DNA from: JAVBMO01 sp031552355
Lineage (GTDB): Bacteria; Bacteroidota; Bacteroidia; Bacteroidales; P3
DNA length: 22,480 nt
Assembly (NCBI GenBank): GCA_031552355.1
Contig: JAVBMO010000138.1
Span: 1 to 22,480 of the forward strand
Direction: 5' to 3'
The notes below the pieces were generated by a model. That model was not told the origin of the DNA, searched no databases, and was given only the letters and a program-made list of their open reading frames with translations. Of this stretch, positions 15,752-22,480 are shown in pieces. Each line of letters opens with the position of its first letter. Position 1 is the stretch's first letter. The translations under genes and the position numbers were made by a program.

Positions 15752-16132
15752 ATGAAAATTCCTGAAAACTTAAAGTATTCAAGAGACCACGAATGGTTAA
15801 AAATTGAAGGCGATACGGCTTTTGTAGGTATTACCGATTTTGCACAACATGAGTTGGGCGACATCGTGTTTGTAGATGTAGAAACCGAAGGTGAAACTTT
15901 GGACAAAGAAGAAATTTTTGGAAGTATTGAAGCAGTGAAAACAGTTTCTGACTTGATGCTTCCTGTTGGCGGTGAAATTTTGGAATTCAATGCAGCTCTT
16001 TCTGATAATGCATCATTGATTAACAATGATCCTTATGGCGAAGGTTGGATTATTAAAATTAAATTGACCAACCCTGCAGAAGCAAACGATTTGCTTGATG
16101 CAAAAGCTTATACTCAATTTATTGGTGCATAA
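15752..16132 (+). CDS. gcvH: Glycine cleavage system H protein
   Basis: The 126-residue lipoyl carrier shuttles the aminomethyl group between the P and T proteins of glycine cleavage. It has the family length, the start YSRDHEWLK, the DIVFVDVETEGETL strand, and the lipoylation site GSIEAVKTVSD with Lys63. The C-terminal helix (DLLDAKAYTQFIGA) is also in place. The T and P genes are not in the window, so the system is split in this genome. The gene is divergent from rpsP, has its own -7 box, and ends in a very strong terminator, consistent with a single-gene transcript. Confidence 0.96.
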   Translation: MKIPENLKYSRDHEWLKIEGDTAFVGITDFAQHELGDIVFVDVETEGETLDKEEIFGSIEAVKTVSDLMLPVGGEILEFNAALSDNASLINNDPYGEGWIIKIKLTNPAEANDLLDAKAYTQFIGA

Positions 16133-16150
16133 GAATCCAAAACAAATTTT

Positions 16151-16196
16151 AAGAGAAGGGCGGTTTGAAAAGTTTCAAACCGCCCTTCTCTTTTAT
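16151..16196 (+). terminator. Strong intrinsic terminator of gcvH
   Basis: A perfect 20-bp inverted repeat (16151-16170 against 16173-16192, core GAAGGGCGGTTTGAAA) is followed by a short T-run. It begins 18 bp after the gcvH stop. Confidence 0.92.
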
Positions 16197-16470
16197 GTAC
16201 TATTAATAAAAATACCCTATATTTGTAAGACCTCTTCCAAGAATTTTATTCGCAACGGGAATTAAAACTTATAAACTTTACATCGTAAAAACTATCCTCT
16301 CCTATAAGCCCTCCCCCATTCGCCTCTTTTGGCTGTTCAATTCCTAATTCAAAATTCGTAATTCCTGATTTAAAGTCTATGTGGTAAATAAAGAACAGAC
16401 TAGGCTTTAAAAGTGGACAAGTAAACAAACAACAACAACTTATAAACTTTACAACCTTACAACCATGTCA
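16197..16470. other. Gene-free AT-rich spacer with dispersed short repeats
   Basis: With the terminator, 338 bp (16133-16470) hold no credible gene. The spacer carries two copies of the 17-mer AACTTATAAACTTTACA (16266-16282 and 16437-16453) and a run of AATTCCTAATTC-like strings (about 16336-16372) akin to the array at 5677-5711. It also has ACAAACAACAACAACTT and TTACAACCTTACAACC strings. It lies between convergent gcvH and phosphodiesterase genes. No open frame, tRNA or clear structured RNA was recognised. Confidence 0.6.
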
Positions 16471-16968
16471 TTACCCCTGTTTCTTAAATTCCATAATTTC
16501 CAAGTTTTCCGCTTTGGTGCCGTTAATATTGAAACGAACCAAGGTGGAAACCAAATGAAATCCGTACTTTCCTGCTGCGCCGGGATTGATATGCAGAAGG
16601 TTATTTTTCCTGTCGAACATGACTTTCAGGATATGCGAATGTCCTGAAATGAAAATATTGGGATGTTCTTTTCGGATACATTCCCAGGCTTCGGGAGTAT
16701 ATTTTCCCGGATAGCCACCAATGTGCATCATGACTATTTTCATTTCTTCGCAGTTTAAAATAAGCGTTTTGGATGTTTTAGGAATGACATCAAAGCCGTC
16801 GATATTGCCATAAACAGCATAAGTAGGCTTGAAGCTTTCTAATTCGTGCAATACCTCGGCATTTCCCAAATCGCCGGCATGCAAGATGAAATCGCAGTCG
16901 GCGAAGAAGGTATAAACTTGTTTGGGCACTATGCCGTGAGTATCCGAAAGTAAACCTATTTTTTTCAC
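16471..16968 (-). CDS. YfcE/MJ0936-type metallophosphoesterase
   Basis: The 165-residue protein is a calcineurin-like phosphodiesterase of the small YfcE type. All metal ligands are present: SDTHG (Asp9, His11), HAGDLGN (Asp33), YGNID (Asn55), MMHIGG (His82) and SGHSH (His110, His112). Such enzymes split phosphodiesters with Mn or similar metals; the cellular substrate is unknown. The start is a GTG at 16968 (GTGAAAAAAATA); no in-frame ATG precedes it and it gives the family's normal N-terminus. It is divergent from aguB, sharing a palindromic promoter region, and converges on gcvH across the repeat-bearing spacer. Confidence 0.9.
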   Translation of the reverse strand: MKKIGLLSDTHGIVPKQVYTFFADCDFILHAGDLGNAEVLHELESFKPTYAVYGNIDGFDVIPKTSKTLILNCEEMKIVMMHIGGYPGKYTPEAWECIRKEHPNIFISGHSHILKVMFDRKNNLLHINPGAAGKYGFHLVSTLVRFNINGTKAENLEIMEFKKQG

Positions 16969-17033
16969 AACAAGAAAAGGGTGTTTAATAAAGTCGCTAT
17001 TTGTTTCTGAAAGTGAATCATAAAGATAAAAAG

Positions 17034-17064
17034 CTTACTTTTGTAGATTCTTAGCAAAAGTAAG
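17034..17064. promoter_or_regulatory. Symmetrical divergent promoter palindrome
   Basis: A perfect 10-bp inverted repeat CTTACTTTTG / CAAAAGTAAG is separated by 11 bp. Each arm contains TACTTTTG, a match to the TAnnTTTG -7 box, one reading toward aguB (17036-17043) and one toward the phosphodiesterase gene (17062-17055). Both start points would fall near 17048-17050, so the promoters would overlap. No good -33 boxes are seen. It could equally be an operator or a small hairpin. Confidence 0.5.
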
Positions 17065-17113
17065 AAGAATCTTTAAATCATTGCATATAAACGAAATTCA
17101 AACTATTGGCCTT

Positions 17114-17989
17114 ATGCAAAACAAAAAAGTAAGGGTGGGAATAGCCCAATTGACTTGTGTTGGCGACAAACAAAAGAATATAGAAAAAGCCGTTGAAAAA
17201 ATCAGGGAATTGGCCAAACAAGGCGCGCAAATCATTTGTTTGCAAGAGTTGTTTGCCTCCTTATATTTTTGTGATGTCGAAGATTACAAAAATTTTGAAT
17301 TGGCGGAATCTATTCCGGGACCTTCCACCGATTTGTTTTCTGCTTTGGCAAAAGAATTGAATGTAGTCATTGTAGCCTCTTTGTTTGAGAAAAGGGCAGA
17401 GGGATTGTATCACAATACCACGGCTGTTTTGGATGCCGACGGAACCTATTTGGGCAAATACCGTAAAATGCATATCCCCGATGATCCCGGGTTTTACGAA
17501 AAATTTTATTTCACTCCCGGCGATTTAGGCTTCAAAGTTTTTGAAACGCGCTATGCCAAATTGGGCGTTTTGATTTGTTGGGACCAATGGTATCCCGAAG
17601 CAGCGAGAATCACCGCTTTGATGGGCGCCGAAATTTTGTTTTACCCCACAGCCATTGGTTGGGCGCTCTCGCAAGACGAAGCTACCAATACAGAGCAATA
17701 TAACGCGTGGCAAACCATACAGCGAAGCCATGCCGTGGCAAATGGTGTGCATGTGGTTTCTGTAAACCGTGCCGGAATTGAAGAAGGTTTGCAATTTTGG
17801 GGAGGTTCTTTCATCTCGAACCCTTTTGGAACGGTGCTTTTTCAAGCGCCCCATAAAGAAGAATCTTTGCATGTGCAGGAATTGGATTTGAAATTGAGCG
17901 ACCATTACCGTACCCATTGGCCGTTCCTTCGCGACCGCCGCATAGACGCTTATGCTCCCATAGAAAAAAGATTTATCGACAACGAATAA
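17114..17989 (+). CDS. aguB: N-carbamoylputrescine amidase
   Basis: The 291-residue nitrilase-superfamily enzyme turns N-carbamoylputrescine into putrescine, CO2 and ammonia, the last step of the agmatine route to polyamines. The catalytic triad is visible: Glu45 (LQELF), Lys118 (YRKMHIP) and Cys155 (LICWDQWYPEAAR). The CWDQW motif and the late FWGGSFISNPFG segment point to AguB rather than other amidases. The start is the ATG at 17114; a longer frame begins only with a TTG at 17081 and adds 11 residues without family support. The usual partner, agmatine deiminase (aguA), is not adjacent; instead sppA follows after 56 bp, possibly co-transcribed. Cytosolic. Confidence 0.92.
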   Translation: MQNKKVRVGIAQLTCVGDKQKNIEKAVEKIRELAKQGAQIICLQELFASLYFCDVEDYKNFELAESIPGPSTDLFSALAKELNVVIVASLFEKRAEGLYHNTTAVLDADGTYLGKYRKMHIPDDPGFYEKFYFTPGDLGFKVFETRYAKLGVLICWDQWYPEAARITALMGAEILFYPTAIGWALSQDEATNTEQYNAWQTIQRSHAVANGVHVVSVNRAGIEEGLQFWGGSFISNPFGTVLFQAPHKEESLHVQELDLKLSDHYRTHWPFLRDRRIDAYAPIEKRFIDNE

Positions 17990-18045
17990 TCCTACGGCTT
18001 TTATCGAAAAATAAACTTATCACCCATAATTCATCACTATAGAAA

Positions 18046-19818
18046 ATGAAGCAGTTTTTTAAATTTATGTTTGCCTCTTGTTTGGGCACTTTTTTGGTAA
18101 TGATTGTTTGCATGGTCTTGTTTTTTGCAGGCCTTTCCGCACTCGTCACTTCTTTCGACAAGGACGTTACCCACATGGTAAAGGTGGAAAAGAATTCCGT
18201 TCTGACCATTCCGTTGGATAAATACATTAGTGAAAGAGGCGTTTCGGAATTGGAAATGTTTTTAGGTTCGTCGAAAGAATTGGCTTTGAACAATCTTTTG
18301 CAAACCATCCATTATGCCGCTAAAGACAATAATATCAAAGGGATTTATTTGAAATTTGATATGGGAATGGATGCCGGTTGGGCAAATTTGGAAGAAATCC
18401 GCAATGCTTTGTTGGAATTCAAGAAAAGCAAGAAATTCATTTATTCCTATTCCGACACCTATTCTCAAAAAGCCTATTATGTGGCTTCCGTTTCGGATAA
18501 AATCTACCTGAACCCCGAAGGGCTTTTGGAATGGAAAGGCTTGTCGGCCGAAGCTTTGTTTTTCAAAGATATGTTGAACAAGTTGGAAGTCGATGTGGAG
18601 TTGATTCGTCCCAATAGCAACGCCTATAAAAGTGCCGGCGAAATGTTCCTTTTGAACAAAATGAGCGAAGCCAACCGCACACAAATCAAAGCGTATCTTA
18701 GTGGAATGTGGCAGCATATTATAGCCAATGTTTCTGCTTCAAGAAATATTTCCGAAGAAAAACTCAACCTGCTTGCCGATAGTTTATCGGGCTATCTTGC
18801 CACAGAAGCCTATACCTCTCATTTGGTGGATAGTTCCACATTTGAATCCGTGCTTTTCGAAAAAATAATGAAGCAAACCGGACACAAAAAGATTTCAGAC
18901 ATTCCGTTTATCACCTTTTCAAAATACTGCAAACAAGTTCCTGTTGAGCAAAAGAATCTGAAAGTTGCTGTGATTTATGCCGAAGGCGATGTGATGTCGG
19001 GTTCCGGCTTTGGCAGCAAAGGCGTGTATTCCGATGTGGTGGTGAAAAATCTTCGAAAAGCGGCGGAAGACCCCGATGTAAAAGCCATTGTGTTGCGTGT
19101 AAACTCTCACGGAGGTGCGGTTATTGCATCGGAAATTATTACAAACGAAGTCTATCGTACCAATGCTCAAAAACCTGTGGTGGCTTCCTTTGGCGATGTG
19201 GCCGCTTCGGCAGGCTACGAAATTGCAGCCTATTCTTCAAAAATTGTAGCCCAACCCACAACCATTACCGGGTCTATCGGGGTGTTTGGCGTGGCGCCGA
19301 ATTTTGGAGGATTTTTGAAAAATAAATTGGGAATTACTTTTGATACCGTGAACACAAACAGAAATTCTTCTGCATTGTCTTTGGTAAGGGATATGTCGCC
19401 AATGGAACGGAATTTGTTACAGCGCAATGTAGAGACTTTTTACAGGACTTTTTGCAAAAGAGTTGCCGAAGGCCGTCATTTGACTGCCGAATTTGTGGAC
19501 AGCATTGGCCGTGGCCGCGTTTGGACAGGCAAGCAAGCCCAGGAAATCGGTTTGGTGGACGAACTCGGCGGAATTGACAAAGCCGTTGAAGTGGCTGCCG
19601 GATTGGCAAATATCAACGATTTTTCTATTGTGGAATATCCGGAAAAGAAAGATAATTACACCCAAATCAGGGAATGGTTGGATATGGAAGCCAAAATGAA
19701 ATTGTTTCCTTCTGTGGGTAAGTTGGGACAATTTGGCTTGCTGTATGAAAGCCTGCAAAAAGCTGCCGAAATGGAAGGCGTTCAGGCAAGAATACCCTAT
19801 TTGCTTTCAATCCAATAA
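18046..19818 (+). CDS. sppA: Signal peptide peptidase SppA, long (67K) type
   Basis: The 590-residue inner-membrane serine protease breaks down signal peptides left after export. It has one N-terminal membrane helix (about residues 9-33) and two tandem crotonase-fold domains, as in the E. coli 67K form. The general base is Lys195 (NSNAYKSAGEM) in the first domain. The nucleophile is Ser388 (GDVAASAGYEIAA) in the second, and the distance between them fits the family. The loop usually written NSPGG reads NSHGG here (His355), a small departure. The gene follows aguB by 56 bp and is followed 13 bp after its stop by a REP-like palindromic element. Confidence 0.95.
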   Translation: MKQFFKFMFASCLGTFLVMIVCMVLFFAGLSALVTSFDKDVTHMVKVEKNSVLTIPLDKYISERGVSELEMFLGSSKELALNNLLQTIHYAAKDNNIKGIYLKFDMGMDAGWANLEEIRNALLEFKKSKKFIYSYSDTYSQKAYYVASVSDKIYLNPEGLLEWKGLSAEALFFKDMLNKLEVDVELIRPNSNAYKSAGEMFLLNKMSEANRTQIKAYLSGMWQHIIANVSASRNISEEKLNLLADSLSGYLATEAYTSHLVDSSTFESVLFEKIMKQTGHKKISDIPFITFSKYCKQVPVEQKNLKVAVIYAEGDVMSGSGFGSKGVYSDVVVKNLRKAAEDPDVKAIVLRVNSHGGAVIASEIITNEVYRTNAQKPVVASFGDVAASAGYEIAAYSSKIVAQPTTITGSIGVFGVAPNFGGFLKNKLGITFDTVNTNRNSSALSLVRDMSPMERNLLQRNVETFYRTFCKRVAEGRHLTAEFVDSIGRGRVWTGKQAQEIGLVDELGGIDKAVEVAAGLANINDFSIVEYPEKKDNYTQIREWLDMEAKMKLFPSVGKLGQFGLLYESLQKAAEMEGVQARIPYLLSIQ

Positions 19819-19831
19819 ATGTGTAGATTTT

Positions 19832-19954
19832 ATTGCCGTCTTTAGCTGACGGATTGCAAGATATTGGGGCTTTAGCCCAATGAAAAAGAAAGATTTGGCT
19901 AAAGCCTTTGGTTTTGTGCATTTTTTTAATCCGTTGCTTAAAAGCAACGGCAAT
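19832..19954. repeat. 123-bp REP/BIME-like palindromic element
   Basis: The element begins ATTGCCGT and ends ACGGCAAT. Inside are a left hairpin (CCGTC at 19836-19840 with GACGG at 19848-19852), a right hairpin (CCGTTGCT, loop TAAA, AGCAACGG, 19931-19950), and a central inverted pair GGCTTTAGCC (19868-19877) / GGCTAAAGCC (19897-19906). The spacer around GAAAAAGAAAG is itself flanked by matching CCAAT / ATTTGG. Read in reverse complement it looks much like itself. This is the build of two REP units head to head, of the kind moved by RAYT (IS200-like Y1) transposases; no such gene is in the window. It may also terminate sppA. Confidence 0.68.
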
Positions 19955-20006
19955 GATGTCCACAAATCTAAAATTAATAATTGCTCAATTTTCAATTGAA
20001 CTGACC

Positions 20007-21107
20007 ATGACAACGAAATTAAAAGAACTCCCCCCGCAATGTTGGATTGAAACTTCGAGCCAACCGTTTTTGATAGCAGGCCCTTGCAGCGCCGAAACGC
20101 GAGAACAGATTTTGACCATAGCCAAAGATTTGTCGGAAATACCGCAAGTGCAATATTTGCGGGCAGGCATTTGGAAACCGCGCACTCGCCCCGGCGGATT
20201 TGAAGGCATGGGGCACAAAGCGCTTCACTGGCTAATGGATGCCAAGCAGAAATATGGAATTAAATCGTGCGTGGAAGTGGCTACGCCGCGCCATGTAGAA
20301 GCGTGTTTGGAACACGAAATTGATGCTGTTTGGGTGGGCGCTCGCACTACGGGAAACCCCTTTTCGGTACAGGACTTGGCCAATGCTTTGCGTGGAAGCA
20401 AAATCCCGGTGATGGTAAAAAATCCCATGAATCCCGATTTAAAACTTTGGATAGGCGCCCTGGAACGTTTTCAGGATGCCGGAATTGAAAAACTGGCAGC
20501 CATTCACAGAGGATTTCATGTCTATCAGGACGATTATTACCGGAACAATCCCATGTGGGAATTGCCCATAGAATTGAAACGCCAATTGCCCAATATACCG
20601 ATAATTTGCGACCCAAGCCATATTGGTGGAAAACGGGAATTAATTCAACCCATTTCGCAAATGGCGATGAATTTAGGGTTCGAAGGTTTGATAATAGAAA
20701 CACATCCGCGTCCGAATGAAGCCAGAACCGATGCCGAACAGCAAATTACACCTGTTGAATTACAGGCAATTTTGAACGAATTGATTATTGCCCGCAATGC
20801 CGAAAAATTGGACATTGAAGAGCAAATCCAAAATTTGCGGATAAGCATTGATGAATTGGACAAACAGATGTTGCAATTGTTGTCCAAGCGGATGGATTTA
20901 TCCAAGGAATTGATAAAACACAAACAAAGCCATCAGATGGGAATCCTTCAGATGAAACGCTGGGAGGAACTTTTGAACGCCCGCATGTCGTTGGCAAAAG
21001 AATACCATTTGAATCCCGATTTCATTAAAAAGTTGATGGAGCAAATCCATGTGGAATCCATTCGTATTCAAAATGAATTTTTGGACAAAAACTCACCAAA
21101 AAAATAA
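20007..21107 (+). CDS. Bifunctional DAHP synthase / chorismate mutase
   Basis: The 366-residue protein joins the first step of the shikimate pathway (erythrose-4-phosphate plus PEP to DAHP) to a chorismate mutase, which makes prephenate for Phe and Tyr. The N-terminal barrel (about 1-265) is of type I-beta: AGPCSAET, RAGIWKPRTRPGGFEG, VKNPMN, CDPSHIGGKRE, and ETHPRPNEARTDAEQQ. The C-terminal part (about 275-366) is a helical AroQ mutase, with LRISIDELDKQMLQLLSKRM and a late helix. This order is that of the Porphyromonas gingivalis enzyme, where the mutase domain also mediates feedback by prephenate. The start is the ATG at 20007; the longer frame begins with a TTG inside the REP-like element. 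No other aromatic-pathway gene is nearby. Confidence 0.93.
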   Translation: MTTKLKELPPQCWIETSSQPFLIAGPCSAETREQILTIAKDLSEIPQVQYLRAGIWKPRTRPGGFEGMGHKALHWLMDAKQKYGIKSCVEVATPRHVEACLEHEIDAVWVGARTTGNPFSVQDLANALRGSKIPVMVKNPMNPDLKLWIGALERFQDAGIEKLAAIHRGFHVYQDDYYRNNPMWELPIELKRQLPNIPIICDPSHIGGKRELIQPISQMAMNLGFEGLIIETHPRPNEARTDAEQQITPVELQAILNELIIARNAEKLDIEEQIQNLRISIDELDKQMLQLLSKRMDLSKELIKHKQSHQMGILQMKRWEELLNARMSLAKEYHLNPDFIKKLMEQIHVESIRIQNEFLDKNSPKK

Positions 21108-21148
21108 GCCGAGATGCAAGCAAGGATTTTCATTTTGATGAAAAAACG

Positions 21149-21156
21149 TAACTTTG
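21149..21156 (+). promoter_or_regulatory. -7 promoter box for enolase
   Basis: TAACTTTG, a full match to TAnnTTTG, stands 52 bases before the enolase ATG. A TTTG at 21134-21137 is too close (11 bp) to be the usual -33 box, so only the -7 is supported. Confidence 0.5.
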
Positions 21157-21200
21157 CACACGAAAAGACAGAAGTATAAATCAAAAAAAACATAAAAATT

Positions 21201-22480
21201 ATGTCACAAATCATTGGAATTAAAGGAAGACAAATTTTGGATTCACGCGGAAATCCTACCGTAGAAGTAGATGTATATACAGATTCAGGCGCTGTGGGAC
21301 GTGCTGCCGTACCTTCGGGAGCTTCTACCGGAATTCACGAAGCTTGCGAATTGCGCGATGATGACAAAAGTGTATTTATGGGGAAAGGCGTTTTGAAAGC
21401 CGTTCACAATGTAAATACCGTTTTGAATGAAGAATTAAGAGGTCTGGTCATTTCGGATCAAAACGAAATTGATGCTCGCATGATTGAATTGGACGGAACT
21501 CCAAACAAAGCTAAATTGGGCGCCAATGCCATTTTAGGCGTTTCTTTGGCTGTGGCAAAAGCTGCGGCAATGGAAACAGGTCAGGAATTGTTTCGCTATA
21601 TTGGCGGTGTAAATGCCAATACGCTTCCTATTCCTATGATGAATATCTTGAATGGCGGTTCGCATGCCGACAATTCTATCGATTTTCAGGAATTTATGAT
21701 TATGCCTGTGGGCGCAACTTCTTTCAGCGAAGCTTTGCGTATGGGAACAGAAGTTTTCCACAACTTGAAAACCGTTCTTAAATCCAAAGGAATGTCAACC
21801 AATGTGGGCGACGAAGGTGGTTTTGCACCCAACTTGAAATCGAATGAAGAAGCCATTGAAGTGGTTCTACAAGCCATTGAAAAAGCAGGTTACAAACCCG
21901 GCGACGACATTGCCATTGCCTTAGACCCTGCTTCATCAGAGTATTTTATACCTGAAGAAAATGTATATCATTTCAAAAAATCGTCAGGCGAAAAATTGAC
22001 TCCTGCCCAAATGGTGGATTACTGGACAAATTGGGTAAATAAATATCCGATTATTTCTATCGAAGACGGTATGGCCGAAGACGATTGGACAGGTTGGAAA
22101 TTGTTGACAGACAGCGTTGGCGAGCGTTGCCAATTGGTGGGCGACGATTTATTCGTTACCAACGTAGAACGTTTGAAATTAGGCTTTGAGAAAAAAGTAG
22201 CCAATTCCATTTTGATTAAAGTAAACCAAATTGGAACGCTTACAGAAACCATCAACGCTATTAACATGGCTTACAGAAACGGCTACACTGCCATTTCGAG
22301 CCACCGTTCGGGCGAAACCGAAGACACAACCATTGCCGACTTGGCGGTGGCTATGAACACAGGTTTAATTAAAACCGGTTCGGCAAGCCGTACGGACAGA
22401 ATCTGTAAATACAACCAATTGCTTCGTATCGAAGAAATCTTGGGCGATGCAGCCATCTACCCGGGCAAAAACTTCAAATA
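21201..22480 (+). CDS. eno: Enolase (stop codon cut by window edge)
   Basis: The frame runs open for 426 codons and then TA, so only the last base of the stop lies outside the window and the protein is complete. Enolase converts 2-phosphoglycerate to phosphoenolpyruvate. Read from the sequence: DSRGNPTVEVDV near the start, the loop GASTGIHEA, NGGSHADN, VGDEGGFAPN, the metal and catalytic region ALDPASSEY, SIEDGMAEDDW, LIKVNQIGT with the catalytic Lys, and SHRSGETEDTTIADLAV. The length is that of bacterial enolases. It begins 93 bp after the aroG-like gene and has its own -7 box, so it is probably transcribed alone. Its product PEP is a substrate of the neighbouring DAHP synthase, but this may be coincidence. 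Confidence 0.96.
   Translation, partial: MSQIIGIKGRQILDSRGNPTVEVDVYTDSGAVGRAAVPSGASTGIHEACELRDDDKSVFMGKGVLKAVHNVNTVLNEELRGLVISDQNEIDARMIELDGTPNKAKLGANAILGVSLAVAKAAAMETGQELFRYIGGVNANTLPIPMMNILNGGSHADNSIDFQEFMIMPVGATSFSEALRMGTEVFHNLKTVLKSKGMSTNVGDEGGFAPNLKSNEEAIEVVLQAIEKAGYKPGDDIAIALDPASSEYFIPEENVYHFKKSSGEKLTPAQMVDYWTNWVNKYPIISIEDGMAEDDWTGWKLLTDSVGERCQLVGDDLFVTNVERLKLGFEKKVANSILIKVNQIGTLTETINAINMAYRNGYTAISSHRSGETEDTTIADLAVAMNTGLIKTGSASRTDRICKYNQLLRIEEILGDAAIYPGKNFK

Noticed and set aside
16197..16470. Small gene or structured RNA in the spacer after gcvH
   Set aside because: The only frame there (about 60 codons, minus) is built from repeat strings and has no start context; no stable fold beyond the gcvH terminator was recognised.
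19908..20006. N-terminal extension of the DAHP synthase
   Set aside because: It starts with TTG within the REP-like element and adds 33 residues with no family support; ATG at 20007 gives the usual beginning.

Overview
The window is an ordinary-looking piece of chromosome from a low-GC member of the Bacteroidetes, most likely class Bacteroidia / order Bacteroidales. The evidence is: a bifunctional DAHP synthase-chorismate mutase of the Porphyromonas type; families largely restricted to Bacteroidetes (DUF6029, DUF4294, Omp28-like lipoprotein); ribosomal protein S16 with a long Lys/Glu/Ala tail; the HTH-tailed RecQ and PIF1-like helicases; repeated matches to the Bacteroidetes -7 promoter element TAnnTTTG; and little sign of Shine-Dalgarno sequences. 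I see no rRNA, tRNA, CRISPR array, integrase, transposase gene or prophage. Base composition looks even throughout, apart from short intergenic repeats.

Layout. (1) 28-3260, minus: a putative three-gene operon, tlpA-like thioredoxin, DUF6029 beta-barrel, Omp28-like lipoprotein. It has a good promoter at 3377-3407 and looks like an envelope thiol-redox module. (2) 3401-4372, minus: long-chain polyprenyl diphosphate synthase. (3) 4470-8705, minus: kdsD, lptB, a Fic protein, rbfA and a LolC/LolE-type permease. These serve Kdo supply, LPS export, ribosome maturation and lipoprotein release, with a possible AMP-transferase gene inserted among them. (4) 8854-13268: two convergent helicases, RecQ (plus) and a PIF1-like helicase (minus), overlapping by 4 bp at their stop codons and both ending in a related helix-turn-helix module. 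(5) 13281-15586, minus: cytosolic-type NlpC/P60 peptidase, DUF4294 protein and rpsP, separated by palindromes and terminators. (6) 15752-16132, plus: gcvH with a very strong terminator, then about 270 bp of gene-free, repeat-bearing DNA. (7) 16471-16968, minus: YfcE-like phosphodiesterase, divergent from aguB (17114-17989, plus) through a symmetrical promoter palindrome. (8) 18046-22480, plus: sppA, a 123-bp REP-like palindromic element, aroG/chorismate mutase and enolase, which loses only the last base of its stop codon at the window edge.

Most genes are housekeeping. The better leads are the shared C-terminal module of the two convergent helicases, the REP-like element without a transposase, the Fic gene inside an envelope/ribosome operon, a heptanucleotide array ending on the TTG start codon of the permease gene, the face-to-face promoter palindrome before aguB, and the TlpA-DUF6029-Omp28 operon. 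I found no clear candidate for a wholly new multi-gene defence or mobile system. Several start codons were moved: TTG-initiated extensions of tlpA, lptB, aguB and aroG were dropped or replaced by internal ATGs, while TTG (kdsD, permease) and GTG (phosphodiesterase) were kept where no ATG is possible.
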